Shown here: one piece after another, positions 8,274 to 16,610 of the stretch | Layout of the letters: every line of letters begins with the position of its first letter | How positions within the stretch are numbered: position 1 is the stretch's first letter | Source of the DNA: Wenzhouxiangella marina | Lineage (GTDB): Bacteria; Pseudomonadota; Gammaproteobacteria; Xanthomonadales; Wenzhouxiangellaceae | NCBI RefSeq assembly: GCF_001187785.1 | Contig: NZ_CP012154.1 | Coordinates: 3,528,501-3,592,500 of the forward strand | DNA length: 64,000 bases | Direction of reading: 5' to 3' | The notes under the pieces: model-generated | The model's database searches: none | Told to the model about the DNA's origin: nothing | What the model saw: the letters and a program-made list of their open reading frames with translations, nothing else | Program-made: the position numbers and the translations under genes

Positions 8274-10469
8274 ATGCGCCATTCCAGCCTTTTCATCGCG
8301 ATTCACCTGGCCCTGTTCAGCGGCCCCCTCCTCGCTCAGGATTCCGACGAACGCGAAGGCCGCCACGACACCGAGCTCGAAACCCTGGTGGTTCGCGCTC
8401 TGCCTTACGAGCGGACCGCCCTGGAAACCGCCGAGCCCGTCGATATCCTCGCCGGCGAGCAGCTCGACGATCGCCGCGGCATGACCCTGGGCGAAACCCT
8501 GGCCAACCAGCCGGGCGTCCAGTCCAGCTACTACGGCCCAGGATCCGGACGACCCATCATCCGAGGCCTGGGCGGCGCCCGGGTTCGCATTCTCGAAGAC
8601 GGTCTGTCGACCGGTGACGCCTCGGCGCCCAGCGACGACCACGCGGTCGCCCTCGACCCGATGCTGGTCGAACAGGTCGAGATCCTGCGCGGCCCGGCCA
8701 CTTTGCTGTACGGCTCCGGCGCCTCGGGCGGCGTGATCAACGTCATCGACAACCGTATTCCGCGCGTCCTGCCGGGCGCGCCCATCGAAGGCAGCTTCGA
8801 ACTTCGCGGCGACACGGTGGCCGATGAACGCTCGGGCGTGTTCCGCCTGGACGGCGCGGCCGGCAATTTCGCCTGGCACGTCGACGGCACCTGGCGTGAC
8901 ACCGACGACTACCGCATTCCCGGGGCGGCCGAAGCTCACGAGGAGCACGATCACGAAGACCACGAGGAAGACGAGGAATACGGCGAGGAGGGCACCCTGC
9001 CCAACAGTTTCGTCGAGAACCGCTCGGGCACCATCGGCCTGAGCTGGATCGGCTCGCGCGGCTTCATCGGCGCCTCCTATCGTCAGTTCGAATCCGACTA
9101 CGGCATCCCGGCACCGCACGTCCATGGCGACGAGGCCCACGAAGACCATGAGGAAGACGAGCACGAGGGGGAGGGCGAGGAAGGCTTCGCCACCATCGAT
9201 CTCGAGCAGCAGCGCTTCGACCTGAAGGGCGAGTTGAGCGATCCCCTGCCCGGCTTCACCCTGGCCCGACTGCGCCTGGGCACGAATGACTACGTTCACC
9301 GCGAAATCGAAATGGAAGGCGAAGAAGACGGCCATGACGAAGGGGAACACGAACACGTTCCCACCACCTTCGACGTCGAGACCATCCAGGCCCGTCTGGA
9401 GCTGCAGAATCGGCCCGTCGCCGGCTTCCTCGGCGCCATCGGTCTGCAGGCCGACCGCGAGGACTTCGTGGCCATCGGCGAAGAAGCCTACATCGCACCC
9501 AATCGAACCGACAGCCTGGCCCTGTTCGCGCTGCAGGAACGCGAATTCGGGGAGCTGACCTTGAGCCTGGGTGGCCGCATCGAACGCTTCGAGATCGAGG
9601 CCGATCTGCCGGGCCAGGACGACCATGATCATGACGAGCACGACGAGGAACACCATGACCACGAGGGCGAGGCCCCGGACGTCGACTTCGATCGTGACCG
9701 TCGCCAGTTCACCAACTGGTCGGTGAGCGCCGGTGCGATCTGGCAGGCGAACGAGCACTGGCAGACCCGCCTGAACCTGTCGCGCTCGCAGCGTGCCCCG
9801 CTGGCCAGCGAGCTGTTCGCCAACGGCGTGCATCTGGCCACCTTCAGCTACGAGATCGGCGATCCGAACCTTGGCCGGGAAACGACCCTGAACTGGGACC
9901 TCGGCCTGCACCGGCACAGCGAGACCTTCGATCTGGACATCAACCTGTTCCACAAGCAGGTCGACGACTTCATCTACCTGGCTGACACGGGCGAGGAGTT
10001 CGACGGTTTCATGATCCGCCAGGCGGTCCAGGAAGACGCGACCTTCTACGGGCTGGAAGCGCAGGCGGCCTGGCAGTTCCACGATACGGCGATGGGCGAT
10101 TTCGACCTGCGTCTGGCCTATGACCTGGTTCGCGGCGAGCTGGATGGCGGCGAAGACCTGCCGCGCATCTCGCCGCAACGCCTGACCAGCGGCCTGGACT
10201 GGCACCGCGGTCCGTGGCGGGCCGGTCTGGAATGGCAGCGAGTGTTCCGCCAGAGCCGGGTCGCGGATTTCGAATCCCCGACGCCGGGCTACCATCTGGT
10301 CAACGCCCGCCTGGGCTACGCCTTCAACCTCGGCATGATGCCGATGGAGGTCTACCTGTCGGGGCACAATCTGGGCGATGAAGAGGCGCGCGTGCACACC
10401 TCCTACCTGCGCGACTTCGCCCCGCTGCCGGGCCGCAACCTTCGATTCGGTCTCAGAGGTCAGTTCTGA
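8274..10469 (+). CDS. TonB-dependent outer-membrane receptor with His/Asp/Glu-rich loops (ZnuD-like, likely zinc uptake)
   Basis: 731 residues. Signal peptide MRHSSLFIAIHLALFSGPLLA, then the plug domain (VRALPYERTALE, GETLANQPGVQSSYYGPGSG, RPIIRGLGGARVRILEDG, VEQVEILRGPATLLYGSGA) and a 22-strand barrel ending in RFGLRGQF with terminal Phe. Four extracellular-loop insertions are packed with His, Asp and Glu (EEHDHEDHEEDEE near 220; HEDHEEDEHEGEGEE near 285; HDEGEHEH near 355; DDHDHDEHDEEHHDHEGE near 450), as in ZnuD zinc receptors. Such loops capture divalent metal at the cell surface. A Zur-like box directly upstream agrees with expression under zinc limitation. Nickel or another metal cannot be excluded. 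Confidence 0.9.
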   Translation: MRHSSLFIAIHLALFSGPLLAQDSDEREGRHDTELETLVVRALPYERTALETAEPVDILAGEQLDDRRGMTLGETLANQPGVQSSYYGPGSGRPIIRGLGGARVRILEDGLSTGDASAPSDDHAVALDPMLVEQVEILRGPATLLYGSGASGGVINVIDNRIPRVLPGAPIEGSFELRGDTVADERSGVFRLDGAAGNFAWHVDGTWRDTDDYRIPGAAEAHEEHDHEDHEEDEEYGEEGTLPNSFVENRSGTIGLSWIGSRGFIGASYRQFESDYGIPAPHVHGDEAHEDHEEDEHEGEGEEGFATIDLEQQRFDLKGELSDPLPGFTLARLRLGTNDYVHREIEMEGEEDGHDEGEHEHVPTTFDVETIQARLELQNRPVAGFLGAIGLQADREDFVAIGEEAYIAPNRTDSLALFALQEREFGELTLSLGGRIERFEIEADLPGQDDHDHDEHDEEHHDHEGEAPDVDFDRDRRQFTNWSVSAGAIWQANEHWQTRLNLSRSQRAPLASELFANGVHLATFSYEIGDPNLGRETTLNWDLGLHRHSETFDLDINLFHKQVDDFIYLADTGEEFDGFMIRQAVQEDATFYGLEAQAAWQFHDTAMGDFDLRLAYDLVRGELDGGEDLPRISPQRLTSGLDWHRGPWRAGLEWQRVFRQSRVADFESPTPGYHLVNARLGYAFNLGMMPMEVYLSGHNLGDEEARVHTSYLRDFAPLPGRNLRFGLRGQF

Positions 10470-10474
10470 GGCCG

Positions 10475-10500
10475 GCGGGCCCCGGCGATCCGGGGCCCGC
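10475..10500 (+). terminator. Terminator-like hairpin after TonB receptor
   Basis: A perfect 11-bp GC stem (GCGGGCCCCGG / CCGGGGCCCGC) with a CGAT tetraloop begins 5 nt after the receptor stop. There is no U-tract, so it may be a weak terminator or mRNA end stabiliser. Confidence 0.5.
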
Positions 10501-10501
10501 A

Positions 10502-10531
10502 TTGACAGCGGTGCAGCGGCAGGGCTAATCT
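10502..10531 (+). promoter_or_regulatory. Sigma-70-type promoter for blaI-like/M56 pair
   Basis: A perfect -35 TTGACA (10502-10507) and a -10 TAATCT (10526-10531) are separated by 18 bp. Transcription would start near 10538, immediately before the inverted repeat at 10545. Confidence 0.6.
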
Positions 10532-10544
10532 GCGCAAGTATCGT

Positions 10545-10558
10545 ACGAACTCGTTCGT
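10545..10558. promoter_or_regulatory. Inverted-repeat operator, candidate BlaI-family autoregulatory site
   Basis: ACGAAC-TC-GTTCGT is a perfect 6-bp inverted repeat just downstream of the predicted transcription start and before the repressor start codon. BlaI/MecI repressors bind short palindromes as dimers and usually control their own gene and the adjacent M56 sensor. Confidence 0.5.
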
Positions 10559-10562
10559 GCAA

Positions 10563-10982
10563 ATGACCAGCCAGGAGATGCCCTTGAACGAGCTGCCCGC
10601 ACCGACGCCGTCGGAACTCAAGATTCTCAAGTGTCTGTGGAGCCATGGGCCGTCGACGGTGCGCGAAGTCCACGAGCGCATCGCCGCCGATCAGCACCTC
10701 AGCTACACCACGATCCTGAAGCAGATGCAGATCATGCACGCCAAGGGTCTGGTCGAACGCGATGACTCGCAGCGCGCGCACGTCTTTCGCGCCGTGACCG
10801 GCGAGGACGAGACCCAGCGCGTCATGCTCGATGACTTCATGACCCGCGTCTACGAAGGCTCGGCTTCGCGTCTGGTGATGCAGGCCCTCGGCATGTCCCG
10901 ACCCGCCAGGCCCGAGGAACTGGCCGAGATCGACTCCCTGATCCGCAAGCTGCGCCAGAGCGGCGAAGCCACGGAGTCCTGA
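10563..10982 (+). CDS. BlaI/MecI/CopY-family winged-helix repressor
   Basis: 139 residues from this start. The N-terminal winged helix is typical (PTPSELKILKCLWSHGPSTV, LSYTTILKQMQIMHAKGLVE), and the C-terminal helices (LDDFMTRVYEGSASRLVMQAL) form the dimerisation and protease-sensitive part. It is followed after 3 bp by an M56 peptidase gene, the classic sensor/repressor pairing in which the membrane peptidase, when signalled, leads to repressor cleavage. A GTG at 10557 in frame lies inside the operator, so 10563 or the ATG at 10578 is a more likely start; neither has an ideal Shine-Dalgarno. Confidence 0.85.
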   Translation: MTSQEMPLNELPAPTPSELKILKCLWSHGPSTVREVHERIAADQHLSYTTILKQMQIMHAKGLVERDDSQRAHVFRAVTGEDETQRVMLDDFMTRVYEGSASRLVMQALGMSRPARPEELAEIDSLIRKLRQSGEATES

Positions 10983-10985
10983 GTC

Positions 10986-12734
10986 ATGGCCTGGTTGAAT
11001 ACCGCCTGGATCGAATCCCTGGGCCTCACCCTGCTGCACTTCGTCTGGCAAGGCGCGCTGATCGGCCTGGCCTATGCCCTGGTGCTCTGGGTCGTCCGAC
11101 CGAGCAGCGCCAGCGCACGCTACAACCTGGCCGTCGGCACCCTGCTGCTGCTCGGCCTGGCCCCCGTCCTGACCCTGATCCACCTGACGCTGCAGTCCGG
11201 CACGAGCGAGACCGCGGTCGGTGCTGCGGGCGCGTGGACCTTGATCGAGGTGGTCGCCGGCACGGACGGTCACCAGGCGGCCTCGAACTGGCTGTTCTGG
11301 ACCGTGGCCGCCTGGCTCGCCGGGGTCGTCGTGCTGTCCGCCCGCCTCGCCCTGGGCTGGCACTACATTCATCAGCTGCGCCGCTCGGCCGAGCACGCCA
11401 CCGTGGCCCATCTGCAGCCAGTGCTCGAGCGCCTGTGCCAGACCATGGTGGTTCGCCGCTCGGTCGCTCTGGCCAGCTCGGCCAGAGTCCGTTCACCGGT
11501 GGTGGTCGGCTGGCTCAAGCCCCTGATCCTGCTGCCGCCGGCGCTGAGCGCTCGTCTGAGTATCGAGCAGCTCGAAATGATCCTGGCTCACGAGCTGGCG
11601 CACATCCGGCGCCATGACCATCTGGTCAACCTCGTGCAGACCGTGATCGAGACCCTTTTCTTCTACCACCCGGTGGTGGCGCTGGTGTCCCGGCGCATCC
11701 GCATCGAGCGCGAAAACGCCTGCGACGATCTGGCCGTGGCGGCCACGCGCAATCGCCTGGCCTACGTCGAAATGCTGGCCACCCTGGAACATCTGCGCCA
11801 GCCCGGCCCTCGCCTGGCCCTGGGCATGCAGGACGGTCAGATTCTCGGTCGCATCCGCCGCCTGGTCGAACGCGCTCAACCGAAGCGTCAGCTGGGTCTG
11901 ACCCTGCCCGCCCTGCTGGTGATGACGCTCGGAGCCGGCCTGACCGGTCTGTCCTTGCTGCCCGAGGCCGAGCCCGAAGTCCTGGAAATCGAGGCCGTGA
12001 CCCGCGCCCCGGCAGCCGTCGAAGCGCCGGCCGAAGCAGCTTCGAACCGCAGCCTGGCTGAATCGCGACCGCTGTTCGGCCTGCCCTCGGCCAACCAGCT
12101 CCGCTTCGAGTCGCCCGAGCCGGTCGCGGAGCCAGCCCCCGAGACCGTCCTGGATCCGGCACGGGACCGCGAAATGACGCGCGCCGCCACGGACGAGGTC
12201 CGCGAAGATCGATCGATCGCCGAGACCACCGCCGTGACCACCGTCGAACGCAGCGAAGAAGCGGCGATCGACATGCCGAGCGAGACCCTGGCCGCTTCCG
12301 ACACCCAGGCCGCAGCGGCGCAGGATGCACCGCTGCAAGTGGCCATGGCGCGGCCGAACCCCGCCCCGCTGGAACCGCGCACCGAGCCCGAGCCGCCGAT
12401 CAGCCTGGAACCGCCGCCCCTGACCGGGGGTGAACTGCGCCAGCGCGTCGAACCGGACTTCCCGCGCAGCGCCCGACGCCGCGGCGTCAACGGTCTGGTC
12501 GAACTGGAGTTTCTGGTCGACTCGCGAGGTCGTGTTCAGGACATCGACGTGATCGACGAGCGCCCCCTTGGCTGGGACTTCGGTGAAGCCGCCCAGGAGG
12601 CCATTGCCCAGTGGCGCTTCGAACCCTATCGACGCGGCGAAGCAGCGGTCGAACGCCGCGTGCGCGTGGAGGTCGAATTCGACCTGGCCCAGGCCTGCGA
12701 GATCTCCACCGGATCCCGTCTGCCGCGCTGCTGA
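10986..12734 (+). CDS. BlaR1-like M56 membrane metallopeptidase fused to a C-terminal TonB domain
   Basis: 582 residues. The first 310 form an M56 peptidase domain with four hydrophobic segments and the zinc motif ILAHELAHIRRHDH near 200-213, plus RIERENACDDLAVA with the third-ligand Glu. After a transmembrane segment (LGLTLPALLVMTLGAGLTGL) comes a long acidic, Ala/Pro/Glu-rich linker of about 150 residues, then a TonB C-terminal domain (LTGGELRQRVEPDFPRSARR, VNGLVELEFLVDSRGRVQDI, WRFEPYRRGE). There is no penicillin-binding sensor domain, so the signal is not a beta-lactam bound in BlaR1 fashion. M56-TonB proteins are widespread in Xanthomonadales with unknown ligand. It presumably controls the BlaI-like repressor next to it. 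Confidence 0.88.
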   Translation: MAWLNTAWIESLGLTLLHFVWQGALIGLAYALVLWVVRPSSASARYNLAVGTLLLLGLAPVLTLIHLTLQSGTSETAVGAAGAWTLIEVVAGTDGHQAASNWLFWTVAAWLAGVVVLSARLALGWHYIHQLRRSAEHATVAHLQPVLERLCQTMVVRRSVALASSARVRSPVVVGWLKPLILLPPALSARLSIEQLEMILAHELAHIRRHDHLVNLVQTVIETLFFYHPVVALVSRRIRIERENACDDLAVAATRNRLAYVEMLATLEHLRQPGPRLALGMQDGQILGRIRRLVERAQPKRQLGLTLPALLVMTLGAGLTGLSLLPEAEPEVLEIEAVTRAPAAVEAPAEAASNRSLAESRPLFGLPSANQLRFESPEPVAEPAPETVLDPARDREMTRAATDEVREDRSIAETTAVTTVERSEEAAIDMPSETLAASDTQAAAAQDAPLQVAMARPNPAPLEPRTEPEPPISLEPPPLTGGELRQRVEPDFPRSARRRGVNGLVELEFLVDSRGRVQDIDVIDERPLGWDFGEAAQEAIAQWRFEPYRRGEAAVERRVRVEVEFDLAQACEISTGSRLPRC

Positions 12735-12789
12735 TTCGAGGACCGGATGATGACCGCCCCCGCGGGCGGTTACAATCGCCCCCAGCACC

Positions 12790-12822
12790 GACCGGCCAGC
12801 CAGCGCTGACCGGCCGGATTTC
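12790..12822 (+). terminator. Probable terminator after M56-TonB gene
   Basis: CCGGCC (12792-12797) pairs with GGCCGG (12812-12817) around an AGC/GCT inner stem, followed by ATTTCTT. It separates the M56 gene from the DUF3617 gene. Confidence 0.4.
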
Positions 12823-12846
12823 TTGACGCATCAACGGAGAACATCC

Positions 12847-13275
12847 ATGTTTGCACGTATCGCCGTGGCCGCCCTGAGCGCCAGCCTGGCCCTGTCGGCA
12901 GCGGCCGACGCTCCCAACATCGAACCCGGTAACTGGGAGCACACCAGCACCGTCACCTTCGTTTCCGAATTCCCGATCCCCGAACAGTCCGACACCTCGA
13001 CCAGCTGCATCACCGCCGAAGACGTGGCCGAAGGCCAGGCCTTCATGGACGAGCCGATGGAAGGCTGCACGATCACCAACCGCGATGTCCGCGCCGATGG
13101 CATGGACTACAGCATGAGCTGCGAGCAGGGTGAAGGCATGACCATGACCATGGAGGCCAGCATGCAGTTCAACGGCGATTCCATGGAAGGCACCATTCGT
13201 GGCGAAATGCAGAGCCCGATGGGCCCGATGCAGATGAACGTCACCATGAGCGGCCGTCGCATCGGCGACTGCTGA
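12847..13275 (+). CDS. DUF3617 secreted protein
   Basis: 142 residues. Signal peptide MFARIAVAALSASLALSAAA, then the DUF3617 pattern: PNIEPGNWEHTSTVTF at the mature N-terminus, SCITAEDVAEGQAF with the conserved Cys, EGCTITNRDV, and a Met-rich body ending GRRIGDC. The Met run (GMTMTMEASMQFNGDSME, SPMGPMQMNVTM) is notable. The family is periplasmic and of unknown role. GGAG lies about 11 nt before the chosen ATG. It stands alone between two hairpins, so it is probably monocistronic. Confidence 0.8.
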   Translation: MFARIAVAALSASLALSAAADAPNIEPGNWEHTSTVTFVSEFPIPEQSDTSTSCITAEDVAEGQAFMDEPMEGCTITNRDVRADGMDYSMSCEQGEGMTMTMEASMQFNGDSMEGTIRGEMQSPMGPMQMNVTMSGRRIGDC

Positions 13276-13287
13276 TCAACACCGATG

Positions 13288-13314
13288 CTCCGCCCGGATC
13301 GACTCCGGGCGGAG
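13288..13314 (+). terminator. Terminator-like hairpin after DUF3617 gene
   Basis: An 11-bp perfect stem (CTCCGCCCGGA / TCCGGGCGGAG) with a 5-nt loop sits 13 nt after the stop; no clear U-tract. Confidence 0.45.
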
Positions 13315-13356
13315 TCGTCGACGTCTTCCTCCCCCGCACCCGCCCGCCCCACGACG

Positions 13357-15060
13357 ATGCGCGCTTCGCTCTGCAGCCTGGCGCTGGTGCTCTCTGCCGC
13401 CGCGATCGCCGGCCCGATTCGGTTCGAAGACATCACCGCCTCGAGCGGCGTCGACTTCGTGCACGACAACGGCCGCCAGGGCGACTGGCAGTACCCCGAG
13501 ATTCTGGGTGGCGGCTGCGGCCTGGTCGACCTGGACGGCGATGGCTGGCTCGACCTGGTCCTGGTCCAGAGCGGCCCGCTGCCGCGCAAGCGCCAGGATC
13601 GCGATCCGCCGGATCGCACGGCACGCGGCGGCAGCCGGATCTATTTCAGCCTGGGCCTGACCGATCCCGAGGACCCGACCAGCCTGCGCTTCGAGGATCG
13701 CAGCGAAGCCGCCGGCTTCCGCGCCTTCGGCTACGGCATGGGCGTGGCCACCGGCGATGTCACCGGCAATGGCTTTCCCGATCTCTACCTGACCCACTAC
13801 GGTCCGAACCAGTTGTGGCGCAACAACGGCGACGGCAGCTTCACCGACATCACCGCCGACTCCGGCACCGCCGACCCGGGCTTCGGCGCCAGCGCCACGA
13901 TCAGCGACCTGAACGGCGACGGCCGCCTCGACCTGTTCGTGACCAATTACGTCGAGCACGATCCCGAGCGAAACCCGAGCTGCCTGGCCGCCAATACGCG
14001 CCGCGACTACTGCGGGCCGGCAGTGTTTCCACCGCAGTCGGATCGCCTGTTCATCAACCGCGGAGACGGCCGCTTCGAAGACCGGACCGATCAAGGCCTG
14101 ATCGACAACGTCGCCCTGCACGGACTGGGCGTCGTCGCGCTGGACATGGACGAGGACGGCGCCGTCGATGTCTTCGTCGCCAACGATGGCACGGCCAATC
14201 AGTTCTGGAAGAATCTGGGTGATGATCGTTTCCGGGAAAACGCCCTGATGTCCGGCACCGCCGTCAATCGGAACGGACAGATGGAGGCGGGCATGGGCAT
14301 CGCCGTGGGCGATCCGGACCGCGACGGCCGCTTCGATCTGCTGCTGACCCATCTCGATGGCGAGAGCAACACCTTCTATCGCAACCTCGGCCACGGCCTG
14401 TTCACCGACCAGACCGCCGCCTGGGGCCTGCTCGCACCAAGCCTGCCCTTCACCGGCTTCGGTACCGGCTTCGCCGATTTCGACCTCGACGGATTCGAGG
14501 ACCTGTTCGTGGCCAACGGTGCCGTGCGGGTGGAGGAAGAGCAACGCGAGGCAGGCCTCGACTACCCGCTGCGCCAGACTGACCTCCTGTTCCGGAATCT
14601 CGATGGCCGCCGCTTCTCCAACGTCACCGCCAGTGCCGGGCCTGCTCTGGCCGAAGCCGCCGTCGGTCGCGGCGCGGCCCTGGGCGACCTGAACAACGAT
14701 GGCCTGACCGATCTGCTGCTCTGCGACAATCACGGGCCGGCCCGGCTGCTGATCAATCGCAGCCGGACCGAGCATGCCTGGATCGGCCTGCGCCTGACCC
14801 TCGGCGAACCCGCGCGGGATGCGACCGGCGCCTACGTCGAATTGCTGAATGACGAAGGCCCTGTCCAGTGGCGACGCGTGGCCACCGATGGCAGCTATCT
14901 GAGCGCCAGCGACCCACGGGTGATCTTTGGCATGGGAACCCAAGATGCGCCGACCGCATCGGTTCGGGTGAGCTGGCCCGACGGGACCAGCGAACGCTTT
15001 TCCAATCTTGAAATCGGCCGTTATCACACGCTTCGGAAAGGACAGGTTCCCGCTCCATGA
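13357..15060 (+). CDS. Secreted FG-GAP/VCBS repeat protein with ASPIC/UnbV domain (CRTAC1-like)
   Basis: 567 residues. Signal peptide MRASLCSLALVLSAAAIA, then an integrin-alpha-like seven-bladed propeller with repeated calcium-binding loops DLDGDGWLDLV, DVTGNGFPDLY, DLNGDGRLDLF, DMDEDGAVDVF, DPDRDGRFDLL, DFDLDGFEDLF and DLNNDGLTDLL. The C-terminal ASPIC/UnbV domain follows (LINRSRTEHAWIGLRL, ATDGSYLSASDPRVIFGMG, VRVSWPDGTSERF). The family is extracellular and of unknown function. Unlike its relative at 50507 it lacks the DRFE tail, ending RKGQVPAP. The stop overlaps the next ATG (ATGA), so it is co-expressed with the TPR protein, a pairing common for CRTAC1-like genes. Confidence 0.88.
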   Translation: MRASLCSLALVLSAAAIAGPIRFEDITASSGVDFVHDNGRQGDWQYPEILGGGCGLVDLDGDGWLDLVLVQSGPLPRKRQDRDPPDRTARGGSRIYFSLGLTDPEDPTSLRFEDRSEAAGFRAFGYGMGVATGDVTGNGFPDLYLTHYGPNQLWRNNGDGSFTDITADSGTADPGFGASATISDLNGDGRLDLFVTNYVEHDPERNPSCLAANTRRDYCGPAVFPPQSDRLFINRGDGRFEDRTDQGLIDNVALHGLGVVALDMDEDGAVDVFVANDGTANQFWKNLGDDRFRENALMSGTAVNRNGQMEAGMGIAVGDPDRDGRFDLLLTHLDGESNTFYRNLGHGLFTDQTAAWGLLAPSLPFTGFGTGFADFDLDGFEDLFVANGAVRVEEEQREAGLDYPLRQTDLLFRNLDGRRFSNVTASAGPALAEAAVGRGAALGDLNNDGLTDLLLCDNHGPARLLINRSRTEHAWIGLRLTLGEPARDATGAYVELLNDEGPVQWRRVATDGSYLSASDPRVIFGMGTQDAPTASVRVSWPDGTSERFSNLEIGRYHTLRKGQVPAP

Positions 15061-16604
15061 GGATCCGGTCCGGACTTTTCCTTCTGCTGCTTGCCGGGCT
15101 GCCGTCGCTGCTGCTGGCCGACGAGCCAACGGTTCCCCACCCGTCACTGGAGGGTGTCGAACCCTTGCTTGCCGAGCAGATTGTCGAAGCCCGAGAACTG
15201 ATCCAGTCGCGCAGTGAAGACTCGGAAATCCAACAGGCCGAAACCTGGGGCGAGCTCGGCATGCTCTATCAGGCCCTCGAGTTCGACGATGCGGCCCTGG
15301 CTGCACATCGCCAGGCCCGCCGCCTGGCCCCGCTCGACGGCCGCTGGCCCTATCTGATCGGGATTCTGCTGGCCAAGGACGGGCAGGGTGAAGCCGCGCT
15401 GGATCAGTTCATGGTGGCCCGAGCGCTGATGCCGGGGCAGGCCGTCGGTGCCTGGACCCGAGCTGCCAGGGTCCTGCTCGAGCTTGGACAGAATGAACCG
15501 GCGCGGCAGGCCAGCGAGCAGGCCCTGGCCCTGAATCCGGACGACGCCGCCGCATTGGCGGTTCATGGCGAAGCGCTGCTGGCGCTTGGCCAGGCCGAGA
15601 CCGCGATCGCTTCCCTGACGCGCGCGCTGACGATCGAACCACGCGCCGATCGATTGCACTATCCGCTGGCGATGGCCCATCGCGCCCTGGGTGACTCGGA
15701 GGCCATGCAGCGTGAACTGGAACGGGTCGGACGAATCGGCGTCGTGCCCGATGATCCGGTCGGCGAGTTTCTCGCGGCCCACGCCCGGGGCTCGCGGATC
15801 CACAGCCTGCGCGGAAGAGAAGCCTTCCAGGCCGGTGACTACCCGGCAGCCCTGGCCCTGTTCGAACGAGCCAGCCAATTCGCTCCGGACGATCCCGGCC
15901 TGTGGACCAATCTCGGCGCCACCCAGGCGGCACTCGGCCGGAACGCGGCAGCCATCACCAGCCTGCAGCGGGCCCTCGAGCTCGAGCCGGAAAACGACAC
16001 GGCCCGGATCAACCTGGCCGAAATCCATCTGAGCGAAGGCGATCAGAGAGCCGCCCATGAATTGCTAGCTCGCCGTGGAGACCGGCTGCAGTCGAGCGAT
16101 GGTCGACTGCTACGGGCTCGACTGGGTCGAGCCCTGGGCCAGCTGGACGCCGCAGCCACTGACTACCTGGCCTGGCTCGATGATCGGAAGGATCTGCAGG
16201 TCTGGAGCGAGGCGGTCGACGTCCTACTGCGGATCGGCCGACACGCCGAGGTGCTGGAGCTGGCCACGCACCCGGGTCTGAACGAGGCGGGTCGCTCGAC
16301 GGTCGCGGACCTCGGCGCTGAGCTGCTGGACCGGGACGATGCCAGCCTGGCCGATCTGGGTCTGGCCTCGTCGCTCGCGGAACATCTGATGGCCGTCGAT
16401 CCTTCGGCTGCGCACGCCCGGCTGCGGGTGGCCAGCCTGCAGGCCACGCGCCCGGATTGCCGCGACGCGATATCCTTTCTCCAGGCAACGCTGGCTGGCG
16501 ATGCGCTCGCTCCCGATGACCGGCTGGAGCTTCAACGCCTGGTGCTGCAGCTGGCCCGCGAGCCAGCCTGCCGGGATCGAGGCAGTGAGTCCACGATCCC
16601 CTGA
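15057..16604 (+). CDS. Secreted tetratricopeptide-repeat protein
   Basis: 515 residues. Signal peptide MRIRSGLFLLLLAGLPSLLLA followed by TPR units, the clearest being AETWGELGMLYQALEFDDAA, ALDQFMVARALMPGQAVGAW, ARQASEQALALNPDDAAALA, AIASLTRALTIEPRADRLHY and ALALFERASQFAPDDPGLWT then AITSLQRALELEPENDTARI. It is probably a periplasmic scaffold that works with the overlapping FG-GAP protein. No enzymatic domain is visible. Ends 7 bp from the convergent DCC-repeat gene. Confidence 0.85.
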   Translation: MRIRSGLFLLLLAGLPSLLLADEPTVPHPSLEGVEPLLAEQIVEARELIQSRSEDSEIQQAETWGELGMLYQALEFDDAALAAHRQARRLAPLDGRWPYLIGILLAKDGQGEAALDQFMVARALMPGQAVGAWTRAARVLLELGQNEPARQASEQALALNPDDAAALAVHGEALLALGQAETAIASLTRALTIEPRADRLHYPLAMAHRALGDSEAMQRELERVGRIGVVPDDPVGEFLAAHARGSRIHSLRGREAFQAGDYPAALALFERASQFAPDDPGLWTNLGATQAALGRNAAAITSLQRALELEPENDTARINLAEIHLSEGDQRAAHELLARRGDRLQSSDGRLLRARLGRALGQLDAAATDYLAWLDDRKDLQVWSEAVDVLLRIGRHAEVLELATHPGLNEAGRSTVADLGAELLDRDDASLADLGLASSLAEHLMAVDPSAAHARLRVASLQATRPDCRDAISFLQATLAGDALAPDDRLELQRLVLQLAREPACRDRGSESTIP

Positions 16605-16610
16605 AGTCGC

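Noticed and set aside
8220-11411. 1063-codon minus-strand frame opposite the TonB receptor and BlaI/M56 genes
   Set aside because: Shadow frame; Gln/Gly/Ala-rich without domain signals, crossing three well-supported genes.
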